DNA of 6,349 bases from Acidobacteriota bacterium (GCA_021804195.1 JAJZKJ010000135.1:1-6349), one strand, 5' to 3'; counted from the first letter of the stretch, positions 1 through 6,309 are shown. Translations and numbers: made by a program. The notes: generated by a model not told the origin, from the sequence alone.

Positions 1-1938
1 ATTGCCAAAAACCAGAGTGTTGCCATATTTACCGGCGGTACGCATGCCCGGCTGCTGGGAGTGGCCAATTCCCCCGCACAATTGGAGCCGCTGCTGAAAA
101 GACTTGCGGGCATAAAACCGGTCGCCGACGCCACCGATGTCCCCGGCGTGGTAGCCGGGATATTCAATGCTCTGCAGGGGCGGCCCATCAGCGCCGTTCT
201 GGCTTATACGGACGGGCGATCCACCGGACCGGCACCGGTCAATCTCGTTACGCATCTGGCCAAGGCCGGCGCGACCCCGGTCTTGGCGGTGCCCATCGGG
301 CAGATTCATCCGCCGTTTAATATCGAGTTTGCCAATGCGCAAGTCCCCCGTCACGCCTTTGTGCAGGATCCGGTGGCGGTAACGGCGCAACTTCATATCA
401 CCGGCGCAACGTCCGTGCAAAGTACCACCGTTCGTTTGTTTGAACAAACCGGCGATCACCACCGGGGCAGAGAATTGGCCAGCCGCCGCATTACCATCCG
501 TCCCGGCACGGCGCGGCAGACCGTCAGCCTGATGTTTCATCCGTCCAAGCCGGGAAATTATCACCTGAAGCTGGCGGTTGACCCCTTGCCGCATGAATTA
601 ACGCACCGGGGGAATACCTCCAGCAGTCTGTGGACGCGCGTGGTACGGGCCAAAGTGCGGATTTTGTATGTGGAAGGGTATCCGCGTTGGGAATACCGCT
701 ACCTGAAAAATGATCTGATGCGCGAAAAAACCACGTTGCTGAGTTGCCTGCTGCTGTCGGCTGATAACCGCTTTGCGCAGGAAGGCAACATTCCCATCAA
801 CCGCTTTCCGGATACGCAGGCCGAGATGAACCGTTATGACGTGCTGGTGTTGGGAGATGTCAATCCGGATTATTTTTCCGCCGCACAGGAGAAAATTATT
901 CTCCGGTTTGTTGGACGGTACGGCGGCGGTCTGGGCATGATCGCCGGGCCGGATTACGCCCCGGATGCCTATCGCCACACACCGCTGGCCCCTTTGCTGC
1001 CGGTTATCGCCGGAAATCCCGACAATCCGATGCTTGCGCCTCCGCCCAATGCGCCTTTTGAATTGCATCTTACGGCCATCGGCAGGCAGAGCATGCTGTT
1101 TCATTTCTTCAACAGCATGCGCCAGAATCTGCGGCAGGTTGCGAATCTGCCGCCGCTGTACTGGTTTGAGCCGGTCGCCGGCCTGCAACCCAGCGCTACC
1201 GTGCTGGCGGATTTGCCCAGCCATCGTATCGATGGCCGTCCGGCGCCGCTGCTGGTCTTCGGCCGCTACGGTGCCGGCCGCACCATGTTTTCCGCCATTG
1301 CGGATACCTGGCGATGGCGCTATTACCATGGCGCACCGTTGTATAAAAGCTACTGGCTGGAAATGATGCGTGAACTGGCCCGCCAGCGTGTGTTCGGTGG
1401 CGCGCACAGCCTGGTGCTGCGTACCGGGGCACCGCGCGTGCAGGTGGGGCAGAGCAATCGCATTTTTCTTTCCGTGCGTGATCCGCAGTTAATCAGTCAG
1501 ATGCCCGCATCGATTCCCATCGTGATGACTTCCGCCAACGGCCGGCAGACCCTCATGCTGGCACCGGTAAGCGCCGGGCGGCGGCAATACGAGGGAGAAG
1601 TCACGCCCTGGGTGGTGGGGCATTATACGCTCTCGGCCCAGCCCGGCGTTTTGCCCGCCGCTGTTAAACCTGTGCAGATGGATGTTGCCGCTTCCATGCG
1701 TGAATTTGCCTCACTGACCGCCGATCCCGCCGCACTGGCCCGGATGGTCAGCGGCACGGGCGGTGCGGTGGTGCCGCTGGCGGGGCAGCAGGCCTTGGCG
1801 CAGCTGATTCCAGATCGCAGCGTGGAAGTGGCCATCCGCCAATCGCGGCAGCTTTGGAATAAACCCTGGGCGCTGGCGCTGCTGATACTGCTGTTGACGG
1901 TAGAATGGATACTTAGAAAACGCGCGGGGCTGATCTGA
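1..1938 (+). CDS. VWA / glutamine-amidotransferase-like membrane protein, 5' end missing
   Basis: The frame is open from base 1 to the TGA at 1936-1938, so this is the last 645 residues of a longer protein. The GTG at 61 is internal: in-frame residues before it (IAKNQSVAIFTGG) fit a VWA beta strand. Seen, counting from base 1: the end of a VWA domain (about 1-105, with AVLAYTDGRST near 65-75 and VLAVPIG near 94-100); an Ig-like beta region (about 110-215); a class I amidotransferase-like fold opening with ILYVEGYPRWEYRYLKN (221-237), then YDVLVLGDVNPD and GGGLGMIAGP (308-317), and DTWRWRYYHG (435-444); a second beta region (about 470-560); and a C-terminal membrane helix (about 620-637) ending in RKRAGLI. 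These motifs match planctomycete/verrucomicrobial proteins often labelled glutamine amidotransferase. The only cysteine (about 249) lies early in the fold, not at a nucleophile elbow, so amidotransferase activity is unlikely. Family neighbours suggest a MoxR/Bat-type envelope operon; function is unknown. Confidence 0.85.
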   Translation: MAKNQSVAIFTGGTHARLLGVANSPAQLEPLLKRLAGIKPVADATDVPGVVAGIFNALQGRPISAVLAYTDGRSTGPAPVNLVTHLAKAGATPVLAVPIGQIHPPFNIEFANAQVPRHAFVQDPVAVTAQLHITGATSVQSTTVRLFEQTGDHHRGRELASRRITIRPGTARQTVSLMFHPSKPGNYHLKLAVDPLPHELTHRGNTSSSLWTRVVRAKVRILYVEGYPRWEYRYLKNDLMREKTTLLSCLLLSADNRFAQEGNIPINRFPDTQAEMNRYDVLVLGDVNPDYFSAAQEKIILRFVGRYGGGLGMIAGPDYAPDAYRHTPLAPLLPVIAGNPDNPMLAPPPNAPFELHLTAIGRQSMLFHFFNSMRQNLRQVANLPPLYWFEPVAGLQPSATVLADLPSHRIDGRPAPLLVFGRYGAGRTMFSAIADTWRWRYYHGAPLYKSYWLEMMRELARQRVFGGAHSLVLRTGAPRVQVGQSNRIFLSVRDPQLISQMPASIPIVMTSANGRQTLMLAPVSAGRRQYEGEVTPWVVGHYTLSAQPGVLPAAVKPVQMDVAASMREFASLTADPAALARMVSGTGGAVVPLAGQQALAQLIPDRSVEVAIRQSRQLWNKPWALALLILLLTVEWILRKRAGLI

Positions 1939-1948
1939 TCACCCCGCG
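1923..1948 (+). promoter_or_regulatory. Intercistronic hairpin over the stop codon
   Basis: CGCGGGG (1923-1929) pairs perfectly with CCCCGCG (1942-1948). Inside it, TGAT (1931-1934) can pair with ATCA (1938-1941), leaving one bulged C and a three-base loop, about 11 pairs in all. The TGA stop of the upstream gene (1936-1938) sits in the loop and inner stem. No T-run follows, so it is not a normal intrinsic terminator. It ends 12 bases before the GGAG upstream of the next gene, so an effect on mRNA stability or translational coupling is possible. That role is inference. Confidence 0.45.
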
Positions 1949-1976
1949 GAATTGCTCGCACGGAGAATCGTCCATC

Positions 1977-4900
1977 ATGGAGAACCCCGCATCAGCCCCG
2001 GCCCTGTTGCAGCGCATCAGCCAGCTGCGCCGGACGCTGCGCGCCGCACTGGTGCTCCATGGCGTGGCTCTGGTGCTTTCGGCACTGCTTTGGGTTGCTT
2101 TGATTTTGACCCTGGGAGATTATTTTTTCCACTTCCCCGGGCTGCTGCGACTGATACTGCTCGTGGCTGTGCTGGGGGCAACGGCCTATCTGCTCTGGCG
2201 GGATGTTATCGCCCGGATGCTGCGGCCCATTCCCGATCAGTTTCTCGCCGGCGTATTGCAAAATACCGCATCGCTGCAGCACGAACAATTGCAATCTGCC
2301 GTTGAATTCATGGAAAACCGTACCGATCGGCTCAATGTTCTGGCGGCTAAGGCCATTCTGGATGCCGATCAAAGCGCGCAATCGGTGCAGGTGAAAAACG
2401 CCCTGACCTGGCGGCCTGTTCTGAGGTTGTGGACGGCCGCCGGCCTGGCGGTGCTGGTATCGGCCCTGGTCATCGCTCTATGTCCCGCCGATGCCGCGCT
2501 TTCATTGCAGCGCTGGGTCAACCCGTTGGCCCACAACCCCTGGCCCTTAAGCCAGCATGTGGAACTGCTCTGGAATACGCCCGATCATCAGCCCCCGGCC
2601 ATTTGGCCGCAGGGACAGGCGTTAACCGTGCGGGCGGTGGTCAAGAAAGGCTTCAGCCCGGATTTGCGCGTGTGGCTGCAGGTGCGCGGTTCCGATGCCG
2701 CCGTAACTTCCCAGCTCATGACCTGGCAGGGGGCGGCACACGGACATTTATATGAAAAGGTTCTTCTTCCGCAGGGAAAATCCATTCAAGTTCGGCCCAT
2801 CGCCGGAGATGATCATCGTGAACCGTGGCTTACCATTAATTTAATGCCCCGCCCGCGCATCATCGCCATGACCGCCAGCATCGCCCCGCCCGCGTATGCC
2901 AAAAAGGCCCCGACCTTCAAAATCAATTTTCTTGATCGGCGGGTCCGTGTGATTCGCGGTTCCACCATTACCATGACCATCACCGCTGATCAACCCCTCC
3001 AATCCGCAGCGCACGGCACCGGCTTTGCCTTTGTCGATGCCGTCAGCAAATTGCCTGTATCCGTTGGGGCGCACGTTGAGCATCGCTCGGCTGATGCGAT
3101 GACCATCCGCTGGCGGGCGGAAAAATCCATCTCCGGGCGCGTGCGGATTATCAGTAAGTCCGGCCTGCGCAATCGTCGGGGAGGAGATATTCAATTATCC
3201 GTCGTTGCGGATTCACTGCCCACTGTGGTCATCGCGCATCCGCAACATGCCGTTGAACTGACACCTGATGGCTCGCTTCATTTGACCATTCAAGGCAGCG
3301 ACGACCTGGGTCTGACGCGACTGTTTTTAGCCGGAACTCGCACCGACCTGAAGGGCCGCAGCACACCCGCTTTCCGCACGCAACTGACGTGGCAAACGCT
3401 GGCCTATGATGCGCAAACCCGGCTTGAGCAGGGCAGCCGTACCACGCGATGGTCCCCGGAAAAACTGCACCTCGTGCCGGGAGACAGCGTGGAACTTGTG
3501 GCTTTGGCGGGAGATAATTATCAGATCAGGTTGCCGGGTGGTGCCGTTAAGCGCCACCCGCTGGTAAAATCCGCCCGCCTGCTGGTGATGATCCGGGCAC
3601 GACAGGCCATTGCCGCGGAATTAACCGCGGACCTGCAATCTGTGCGCCGGGCCATCAAAGCGCTGCTGGCGCGGCAGATCAATACATATGCGCAAACCGC
3701 CGCCATTGAACAATCCATCAAAAGCGCCGGTAAAGCCACCCCGCAGCAGCAAACCGCACTGTCTGATCTCGCCTCGCGGCAGGCGGATCAGGCGGCACGG
3801 GCGGACCAGATCACGCGCACGCTGGGGCATATTGATCGCATCGCCCGCCGCAACAAGCTGGATCAATCCGCCGCCGGGAAATTGGCACACCTTGCCACCG
3901 AAAAAATGGGACAGGTCGGGCGGATCAACATGCCCGCCGCGGCCAATGCCATTGTCCGTGGCGGTGCTCTAACGCGCCGTCATGCCGCCGCTGCGGCCGC
4001 AAAGCAACTCGCGAAAGCGGGATCCGCGCAGAATCAGGCCATGCAAACCATGCGGGAATTGCTCAATCGCCTGGGCGCACAGGGAGAATTTGACGCTCTG
4101 GTTGCCCAGACCCGCAAAATGCTCCAACACCAGCAACTGCTCCAGAACCAGCTCAAGGCTCTGGCCGCCAAAACCATTGGCATGAATATGAACCAACTGC
4201 CGGCCGCGTTGCAAAAAGCGCTGAAAAATTTGGCCCAAAAGCAGAACGCCCTGGCCAATCAGGCCGCCCAACTTGCCAGCAAGCTTCAGCAGGCCGCGCA
4301 GGCTTTGAACAAAAGCAATCCGGCCCTGGCGGCGGCTTTGGCGCAAGCCGCTAAAATCGCGCAGAATGATGCCGTCAGTTCCGCCATGCGGCTGGCCGCC
4401 GGTGCGATCAATAACAATCAGATGCAGTCCGGAGCATCGAGTCAGGCCCAATCGCACCAGGGCTTAAGTGATATGCTCAAAGCCCTCAACAGCGCACGCA
4501 ATAAATCGCTGCGTGAACTGGCTCGGCAGTTGCGGGACATGATCCGGATTGTCTCCGCCTTAATTCTGCGGCAAAAAGCGCTTATCGCCGTCACCACACA
4601 AGCCGGAGTCCACGCGCCTGAAACAGCCCTGGCCGCCCCCGCCAACCGTGAAAGCCGGTTGCAACTCGATACCCTGGCCGCCGCCCCGCAGGCGGATCAT
4701 GTCGATCCATCCGGCCATGTTGGCGAACTGCTGCGCCTGGCCGGAGCCGATATGGGCCGCGCCACCGGTTCGCTGCTGCGCGACCATCAGAGCCATGCGT
4801 TAACCGGTCAGAACACGGCTTTGCATCATTTGCAACAGGCGCTGGCGTTGCTGCAAAAGCAACTTGAGAAAGTGCGGAACAAACAGCGCCAGAATCAGAT

Positions 4901-5522
4901 CGCCAGCTTGAAAAAGCAGTATCAATTGCTGCTGAAAGCCCAGCAATCGCTATTGAATCAAACCAGCGCTCTGCGTGAAGCGCGGGTGGCTCAGGGAATA
5001 TTGAACCGTCCGCAGCAGTTGCGGGCGGTGGGAATTGCCCGCGCCCAGCAGTTGCTTATCGCCGAGCTTGCCGCGCTGAGTCAGGTTGAATCCCGCACGG
5101 CACCGCTGCTGGCCTGGCTCAATGGCAAGATCATCGACGATATGCGTATTGCCGCCAATACGCTCGCCGGAGCCACCGCCAATCAGGCCGTGCTCGATGA
5201 ACAAACTTCCGCCATCGCCAAAATTAAGGATATTATCGACGCCCTCAAACAGCAGCAGCATCCGAAACCAAATGGAGGCGGCGGTGGTGGCGGGGGCGGG
5301 GGCGGCAAGCAGCAGCTTATGCCGCCGGCGGCTCAGTTGAAACTGCTGAAATTACTGCAATTGCAGATTAATGCGGATTCCGCTTTTCTCAATAACCAGT
5401 TGCGGCATGCCGCCAATGACACGCAGAAAAACTCTCTGCGCACCATAGTCCGGCACCTCGGCGGAATGCAGAGCGACATCGCCGCGCAGGCCCGTCACGT
5501 TGTGCAATCCATGAAAAAATAG
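1977..5522 (+). CDS. Large DUF4175-like membrane protein with long helical domain
   Basis: The 1181-residue protein begins at ATG 1977; GGAG (1962-1965) lies 11 bases upstream, somewhat far but the best start seen. Two membrane helices (about 25-46 and 55-74) are followed by a cytosolic-type stretch containing LQSAVEF (105-111), a third helix (about 152-169) and the motif RWVNPLAHNPWP (179-190). Then come Ig-like beta domains (about 192-535) with family-like landmarks MPRPRI (290-295), APPAY (303-307), GSDDLGL (440-446) and PGDSVELVALAGDN (501-514). Residues about 540-1095 are alanine/glutamine/leucine-rich and mostly helical, probably coiled coil, with a break at about 875-915. An 11-glycine run (1100-1110) precedes the C-terminal helix PPAAQLKLLKLLQLQ. 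This order resembles large DUF4175-like proteins found beside VWA/GATase genes in Planctomycetota. The bulk should lie outside the cytoplasmic membrane. No catalytic motif is seen; a scaffold role with the upstream product is inference. It is probably co-transcribed with that gene, 38 bases away. Confidence 0.85.
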   Translation: MENPASAPALLQRISQLRRTLRAALVLHGVALVLSALLWVALILTLGDYFFHFPGLLRLILLVAVLGATAYLLWRDVIARMLRPIPDQFLAGVLQNTASLQHEQLQSAVEFMENRTDRLNVLAAKAILDADQSAQSVQVKNALTWRPVLRLWTAAGLAVLVSALVIALCPADAALSLQRWVNPLAHNPWPLSQHVELLWNTPDHQPPAIWPQGQALTVRAVVKKGFSPDLRVWLQVRGSDAAVTSQLMTWQGAAHGHLYEKVLLPQGKSIQVRPIAGDDHREPWLTINLMPRPRIIAMTASIAPPAYAKKAPTFKINFLDRRVRVIRGSTITMTITADQPLQSAAHGTGFAFVDAVSKLPVSVGAHVEHRSADAMTIRWRAEKSISGRVRIISKSGLRNRRGGDIQLSVVADSLPTVVIAHPQHAVELTPDGSLHLTIQGSDDLGLTRLFLAGTRTDLKGRSTPAFRTQLTWQTLAYDAQTRLEQGSRTTRWSPEKLHLVPGDSVELVALAGDNYQIRLPGGAVKRHPLVKSARLLVMIRARQAIAAELTADLQSVRRAIKALLARQINTYAQTAAIEQSIKSAGKATPQQQTALSDLASRQADQAARADQITRTLGHIDRIARRNKLDQSAAGKLAHLATEKMGQVGRINMPAAANAIVRGGALTRRHAAAAAAKQLAKAGSAQNQAMQTMRELLNRLGAQGEFDALVAQTRKMLQHQQLLQNQLKALAAKTIGMNMNQLPAALQKALKNLAQKQNALANQAAQLASKLQQAAQALNKSNPALAAALAQAAKIAQNDAVSSAMRLAAGAINNNQMQSGASSQAQSHQGLSDMLKALNSARNKSLRELARQLRDMIRIVSALILRQKALIAVTTQAGVHAPETALAAPANRESRLQLDTLAAAPQADHVDPSGHVGELLRLAGADMGRATGSLLRDHQSHALTGQNTALHHLQQALALLQKQLEKVRNKQRQNQIASLKKQYQLLLKAQQSLLNQTSALREARVAQGILNRPQQLRAVGIARAQQLLIAELAALSQVESRTAPLLAWLNGKIIDDMRIAANTLAGATANQAVLDEQTSAIAKIKDIIDALKQQQHPKPNGGGGGGGGGGGKQQLMPPAAQLKLLKLLQLQINADSAFLNNQLRHAANDTQKNSLRTIVRHLGGMQSDIAAQARHVVQSMKK
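5274..5306 (+). repeat. Poly-glycine codon run
   Basis: Eleven consecutive glycine codons (GGA, GGC, GGT and GGG mixed) encode residues 1100-1110 of the large membrane protein. They separate the long helical region from a conserved-looking C-terminal helix starting PPAAQLKLL. Mixed codons argue against recent pure slippage. As I recall, glycine-rich linkers at this place are common in the family. The G-rich plus strand could also be prone to length variation. Confidence 0.8.
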
Positions 5523-5555
5523 CCGGCCCGTCGGAAATACATCCGACAGACCGGC
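5514..5555 (-). terminator. Minus-strand intrinsic terminator inside the 3' end of the convergent gene
   Basis: GCCGG (5522-5526) pairs with CCGGC (5551-5555) and GTCGG (5530-5534) with CCGAC (5543-5547), with a symmetric 3x3 internal loop and an 8-base loop. Read on the minus strand, the stem is followed directly by TA and six T (5521 down to 5514), the classic intrinsic terminator layout. The T-run is the complement of the AAAAAA in the last codons (Met-Lys-Lys-stop) of the plus-strand gene. On the plus strand no T-run follows, so the hairpin would at most pause or protect that transcript. It most likely ends the mRNA of the small exported-protein gene to the right. Confidence 0.7.
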
Positions 5556-5568
5556 GAGCGTGTAGATA

Positions 5569-5605
5569 ACATTGCCGGTATTTCTGTTCTTACATCCGGC
5601 AATGT
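5569..5605. repeat. Perfect 10-bp inverted repeat in the convergent gap
   Basis: ACATTGCCGG (5569-5578) and CCGGCAATGT (5596-5605) are exact reverse complements around a 17-base loop. No T-run follows on either strand. CGGCA (5597-5601) can alternatively pair with TGCCG (5605-5609), so its right arm has two competing partners. It may help end or stabilise the 3' ends of both converging transcripts. Confidence 0.6.
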
Positions 5606-5606
5606 G

Positions 5607-5621
5607 CCGCAGTCCCTGCGG
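5607..5621. repeat. Short 6-bp hairpin just after the minus-strand stop codon
   Basis: CCGCAG (5607-5612) and CTGCGG (5616-5621) form a perfect stem with a three-base loop. It begins two bases after the TAA (minus strand) of the small exported-protein gene and is the first of three consecutive hairpins in that gene's 3' untranslated region. It has no T-run. A role in 3'-end protection is inference. Confidence 0.5.
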
Positions 5622-5623
5622 AC

Positions 5624-6100
5624 TTAATGCCAGTCATGCCGCCGGGCGAAATCGCGATGCCTGTCCCAGCCGCCCCGGTGACCCCACGCGTGATACTCAT
5701 GGTGCGGCTGCCGCCATCCACCCCATTGCCCTCTGAACACCACCCGTGGCCGATATATGGGATGATAGAAAACCGGACGCGGTGCCGGATAAGCCGCCGG
5801 CGGCGGACAATAAGCCGGCGAGGAATAATACAGCGGCTGCGGAGCCGGGTAGACCGCCGGTGCCGGAACTGGTGCATACGCCGGTTGATAATCATTCACC
5901 GGCGGAGCGTAGTAAATCGGCCGCGGTTGCACATACGTTGGAACCGGTGTGAAGATCGGAATGGAAAATCCAAAACCGATCTGCACGCCGGCGTGCGCCG
6001 GAGCCGCCGCGAGCATGGCCACCGTTGCGCCAGCCAGCAACCCCATTTTCAAGCCCATTGCCTTGCCACCCAAAAACCGCATTGAATTTTGCCAGAACAT
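5624..6100 (-). CDS. Small exported Pro/Tyr-rich protein with Trp/His/Arg-rich tail
   Basis: The 158-codon gene starts at ATG 6100, chosen because AAAAGGAG lies six bases before it; later in-frame ATGs (6079, 6058, 6046) have no comparable site. A hydrophobic stretch (about 18-34) followed by APAHA-G predicts signal peptidase I cleavage after Ala37, with an unusually long first region of about 17 residues. The mature 121 residues hold 24 Pro and 13 Tyr in imperfect units such as QPRPIYYAPP, PAPQPLYYSSP and PAPRPVFYHP. Residues 123-158 are dominated by Arg (7), His (7) and Trp (5). One cysteine (98) sits in PAYCPPP. The pattern recalls exported PXPV-type proteins of Gram-negatives, with a GV-type start, a PxPxYY middle and a His/Trp tail, none of known function as far as I know. 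A periplasmic or envelope location is likely; metal or surface binding by the tail is speculation. It converges on the large membrane-protein gene and has its own control region and terminator. Confidence 0.8.
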   Translation of the reverse strand: MFWQNSMRFLGGKAMGLKMGLLAGATVAMLAAAPAHAGVQIGFGFSIPIFTPVPTYVQPRPIYYAPPVNDYQPAYAPVPAPAVYPAPQPLYYSSPAYCPPPAAYPAPRPVFYHPIYRPRVVFRGQWGGWRQPHHEYHAWGHRGGWDRHRDFARRHDWH

Positions 6101-6106
6101 AAAATT

Positions 6107-6111
6107 CTCCT
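6107..6111 (-). promoter_or_regulatory. Ribosome binding site of the small exported-protein gene
   Basis: Read on the minus strand this is AGGAG inside AAAAGGAGAA, six bases before the ATG at 6100-6098. It is the strongest Shine-Dalgarno match seen in the window and fixes the start at 6100 rather than at the more typical signal-peptide start at 6058. Confidence 0.8.
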
Positions 6112-6120
6112 TTTAACATC

Positions 6121-6159
6121 TGGCCCGGACGAGCTTTCCGCGGTTTCAACCGCGGGCCA
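6121..6159 (-). promoter_or_regulatory. Structured mRNA leader, possible three-way junction
   Basis: On the minus strand, TGGCCC (6159-6154) pairs with GGGCCA (6126-6121), closing a 39-base element. Inside, GCGGTT (6153-6148) pairs with AACCGC (6145-6140) around a two-base loop, and GGA (6139-6137) can pair with TCC (6129-6127) around seven bases, giving a compact junction with no unpaired junction bases. A competing fold extends the inner stem to eight pairs (6138-6145 with 6148-6155). The element ends nine bases before the AGGAG, so it could affect translation or mRNA stability. It matches no riboswitch class I recognise. Confidence 0.4.
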
Positions 6160-6196
6160 ATCAACCCGTCTGATCAGCCAAACGCACCGGTATGTT

Positions 6197-6220
6197 AATA
6201 GTTGCAAAGTGTAAACTATT
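6197..6220. promoter_or_regulatory. Operator-like dyad AATAGTT-10-AACTATT
   Basis: AATAGTT (6197-6203) and AACTATT (6214-6220) are exact reverse complements with centres 17 bp apart, around a spacer beginning with GCAAAG. The dyad lies immediately downstream of the candidate TACAAT box, where a repressor would block transcription. The AAACTAT half recurs at 6274-6280. Chance occurrence in AT-rich DNA is possible. Confidence 0.3.
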
Positions 6221-6225
6221 TTTAA

Positions 6226-6275
6226 TTGTAAATTAACAAATCCGTATAAGCGAATAAAACGCCGTATATTTACAA
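6226..6275. repeat. Nested short repeats in the AT-rich region
   Basis: TTGTAAAT (6226-6233) and ATTTACAA (6268-6275) form a perfect 8-bp inverted repeat with a 34-base spacer. Between and overlapping them, CCGTATA occurs twice in direct orientation (6242-6248 and 6262-6268), exactly 20 bp apart, close to two helical turns. Such phasing fits paired sites for a DNA-binding protein, but no regulator is encoded here to link it to. Confidence 0.35.
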
Positions 6276-6309
6276 ACTATAAGCTGCACTACCAGCGACC
6301 AATAACACC

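Larger units (their letters stand above)
6195..6283 (-). promoter_or_regulatory. AT-rich promoter region of the small exported-protein gene
   Basis: This stretch is clearly more AT-rich than its surroundings and lies 95-183 bases upstream of the ATG. Possible minus-strand -10 boxes are TACAAT (6230-6225) and TATAGT (6281-6276), each five of six matches to TATAAT. No good -35 box stands at the right distance from either; TTCGCT (6254-6249) before TACAAT is weak. The region is probably a promoter, but the exact start site cannot be fixed by reading, and planctomycete promoters often match the consensus poorly. Confidence 0.35.

Noticed and set aside
61..63. GTG as the true start of the first gene
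   Set aside because: The frame stays open to base 1 with VWA-like residues before the GTG, no ribosome binding site precedes it, and starting here would cut the VWA domain in half.
598..1407. 269-codon minus-strand open frame
   Set aside because: It lies wholly antisense to the conserved amidotransferase-like domain, has low-complexity basic residues, and no ribosome binding site was noticed. It is a GC-driven shadow.
1952..2305. 117-codon plus-strand frame overlapping the start of the large membrane-protein gene
   Set aside because: It overlaps the membrane helices of the real gene in another frame and shows no coding character of its own.
3969..4457. 162-codon minus-strand open frame inside the large membrane-protein gene
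   Set aside because: Its Leu/Gly/Arg-rich text is the antisense reading of Ala/Gln-rich helical codons; nothing resembles a known domain.
5274..5306. Poly-glycine run as a phase-variable slippage tract
   Set aside because: The codons are mixed GGA/GGC/GGT/GGG with no long single-base run, and the linker seems typical of the family.
5522..5555. Plus-strand intrinsic terminator for the large membrane-protein gene
   Set aside because: No T-run follows the stem on the plus strand; the T-run exists only in the minus direction.
5627..6085. 152-codon plus-strand open frame opposite the small exported gene
   Set aside because: The minus-strand frame has a strong ribosome binding site, signal peptide and matching terminator; the plus frame has none of these and reads as Arg/Pro-rich noise.
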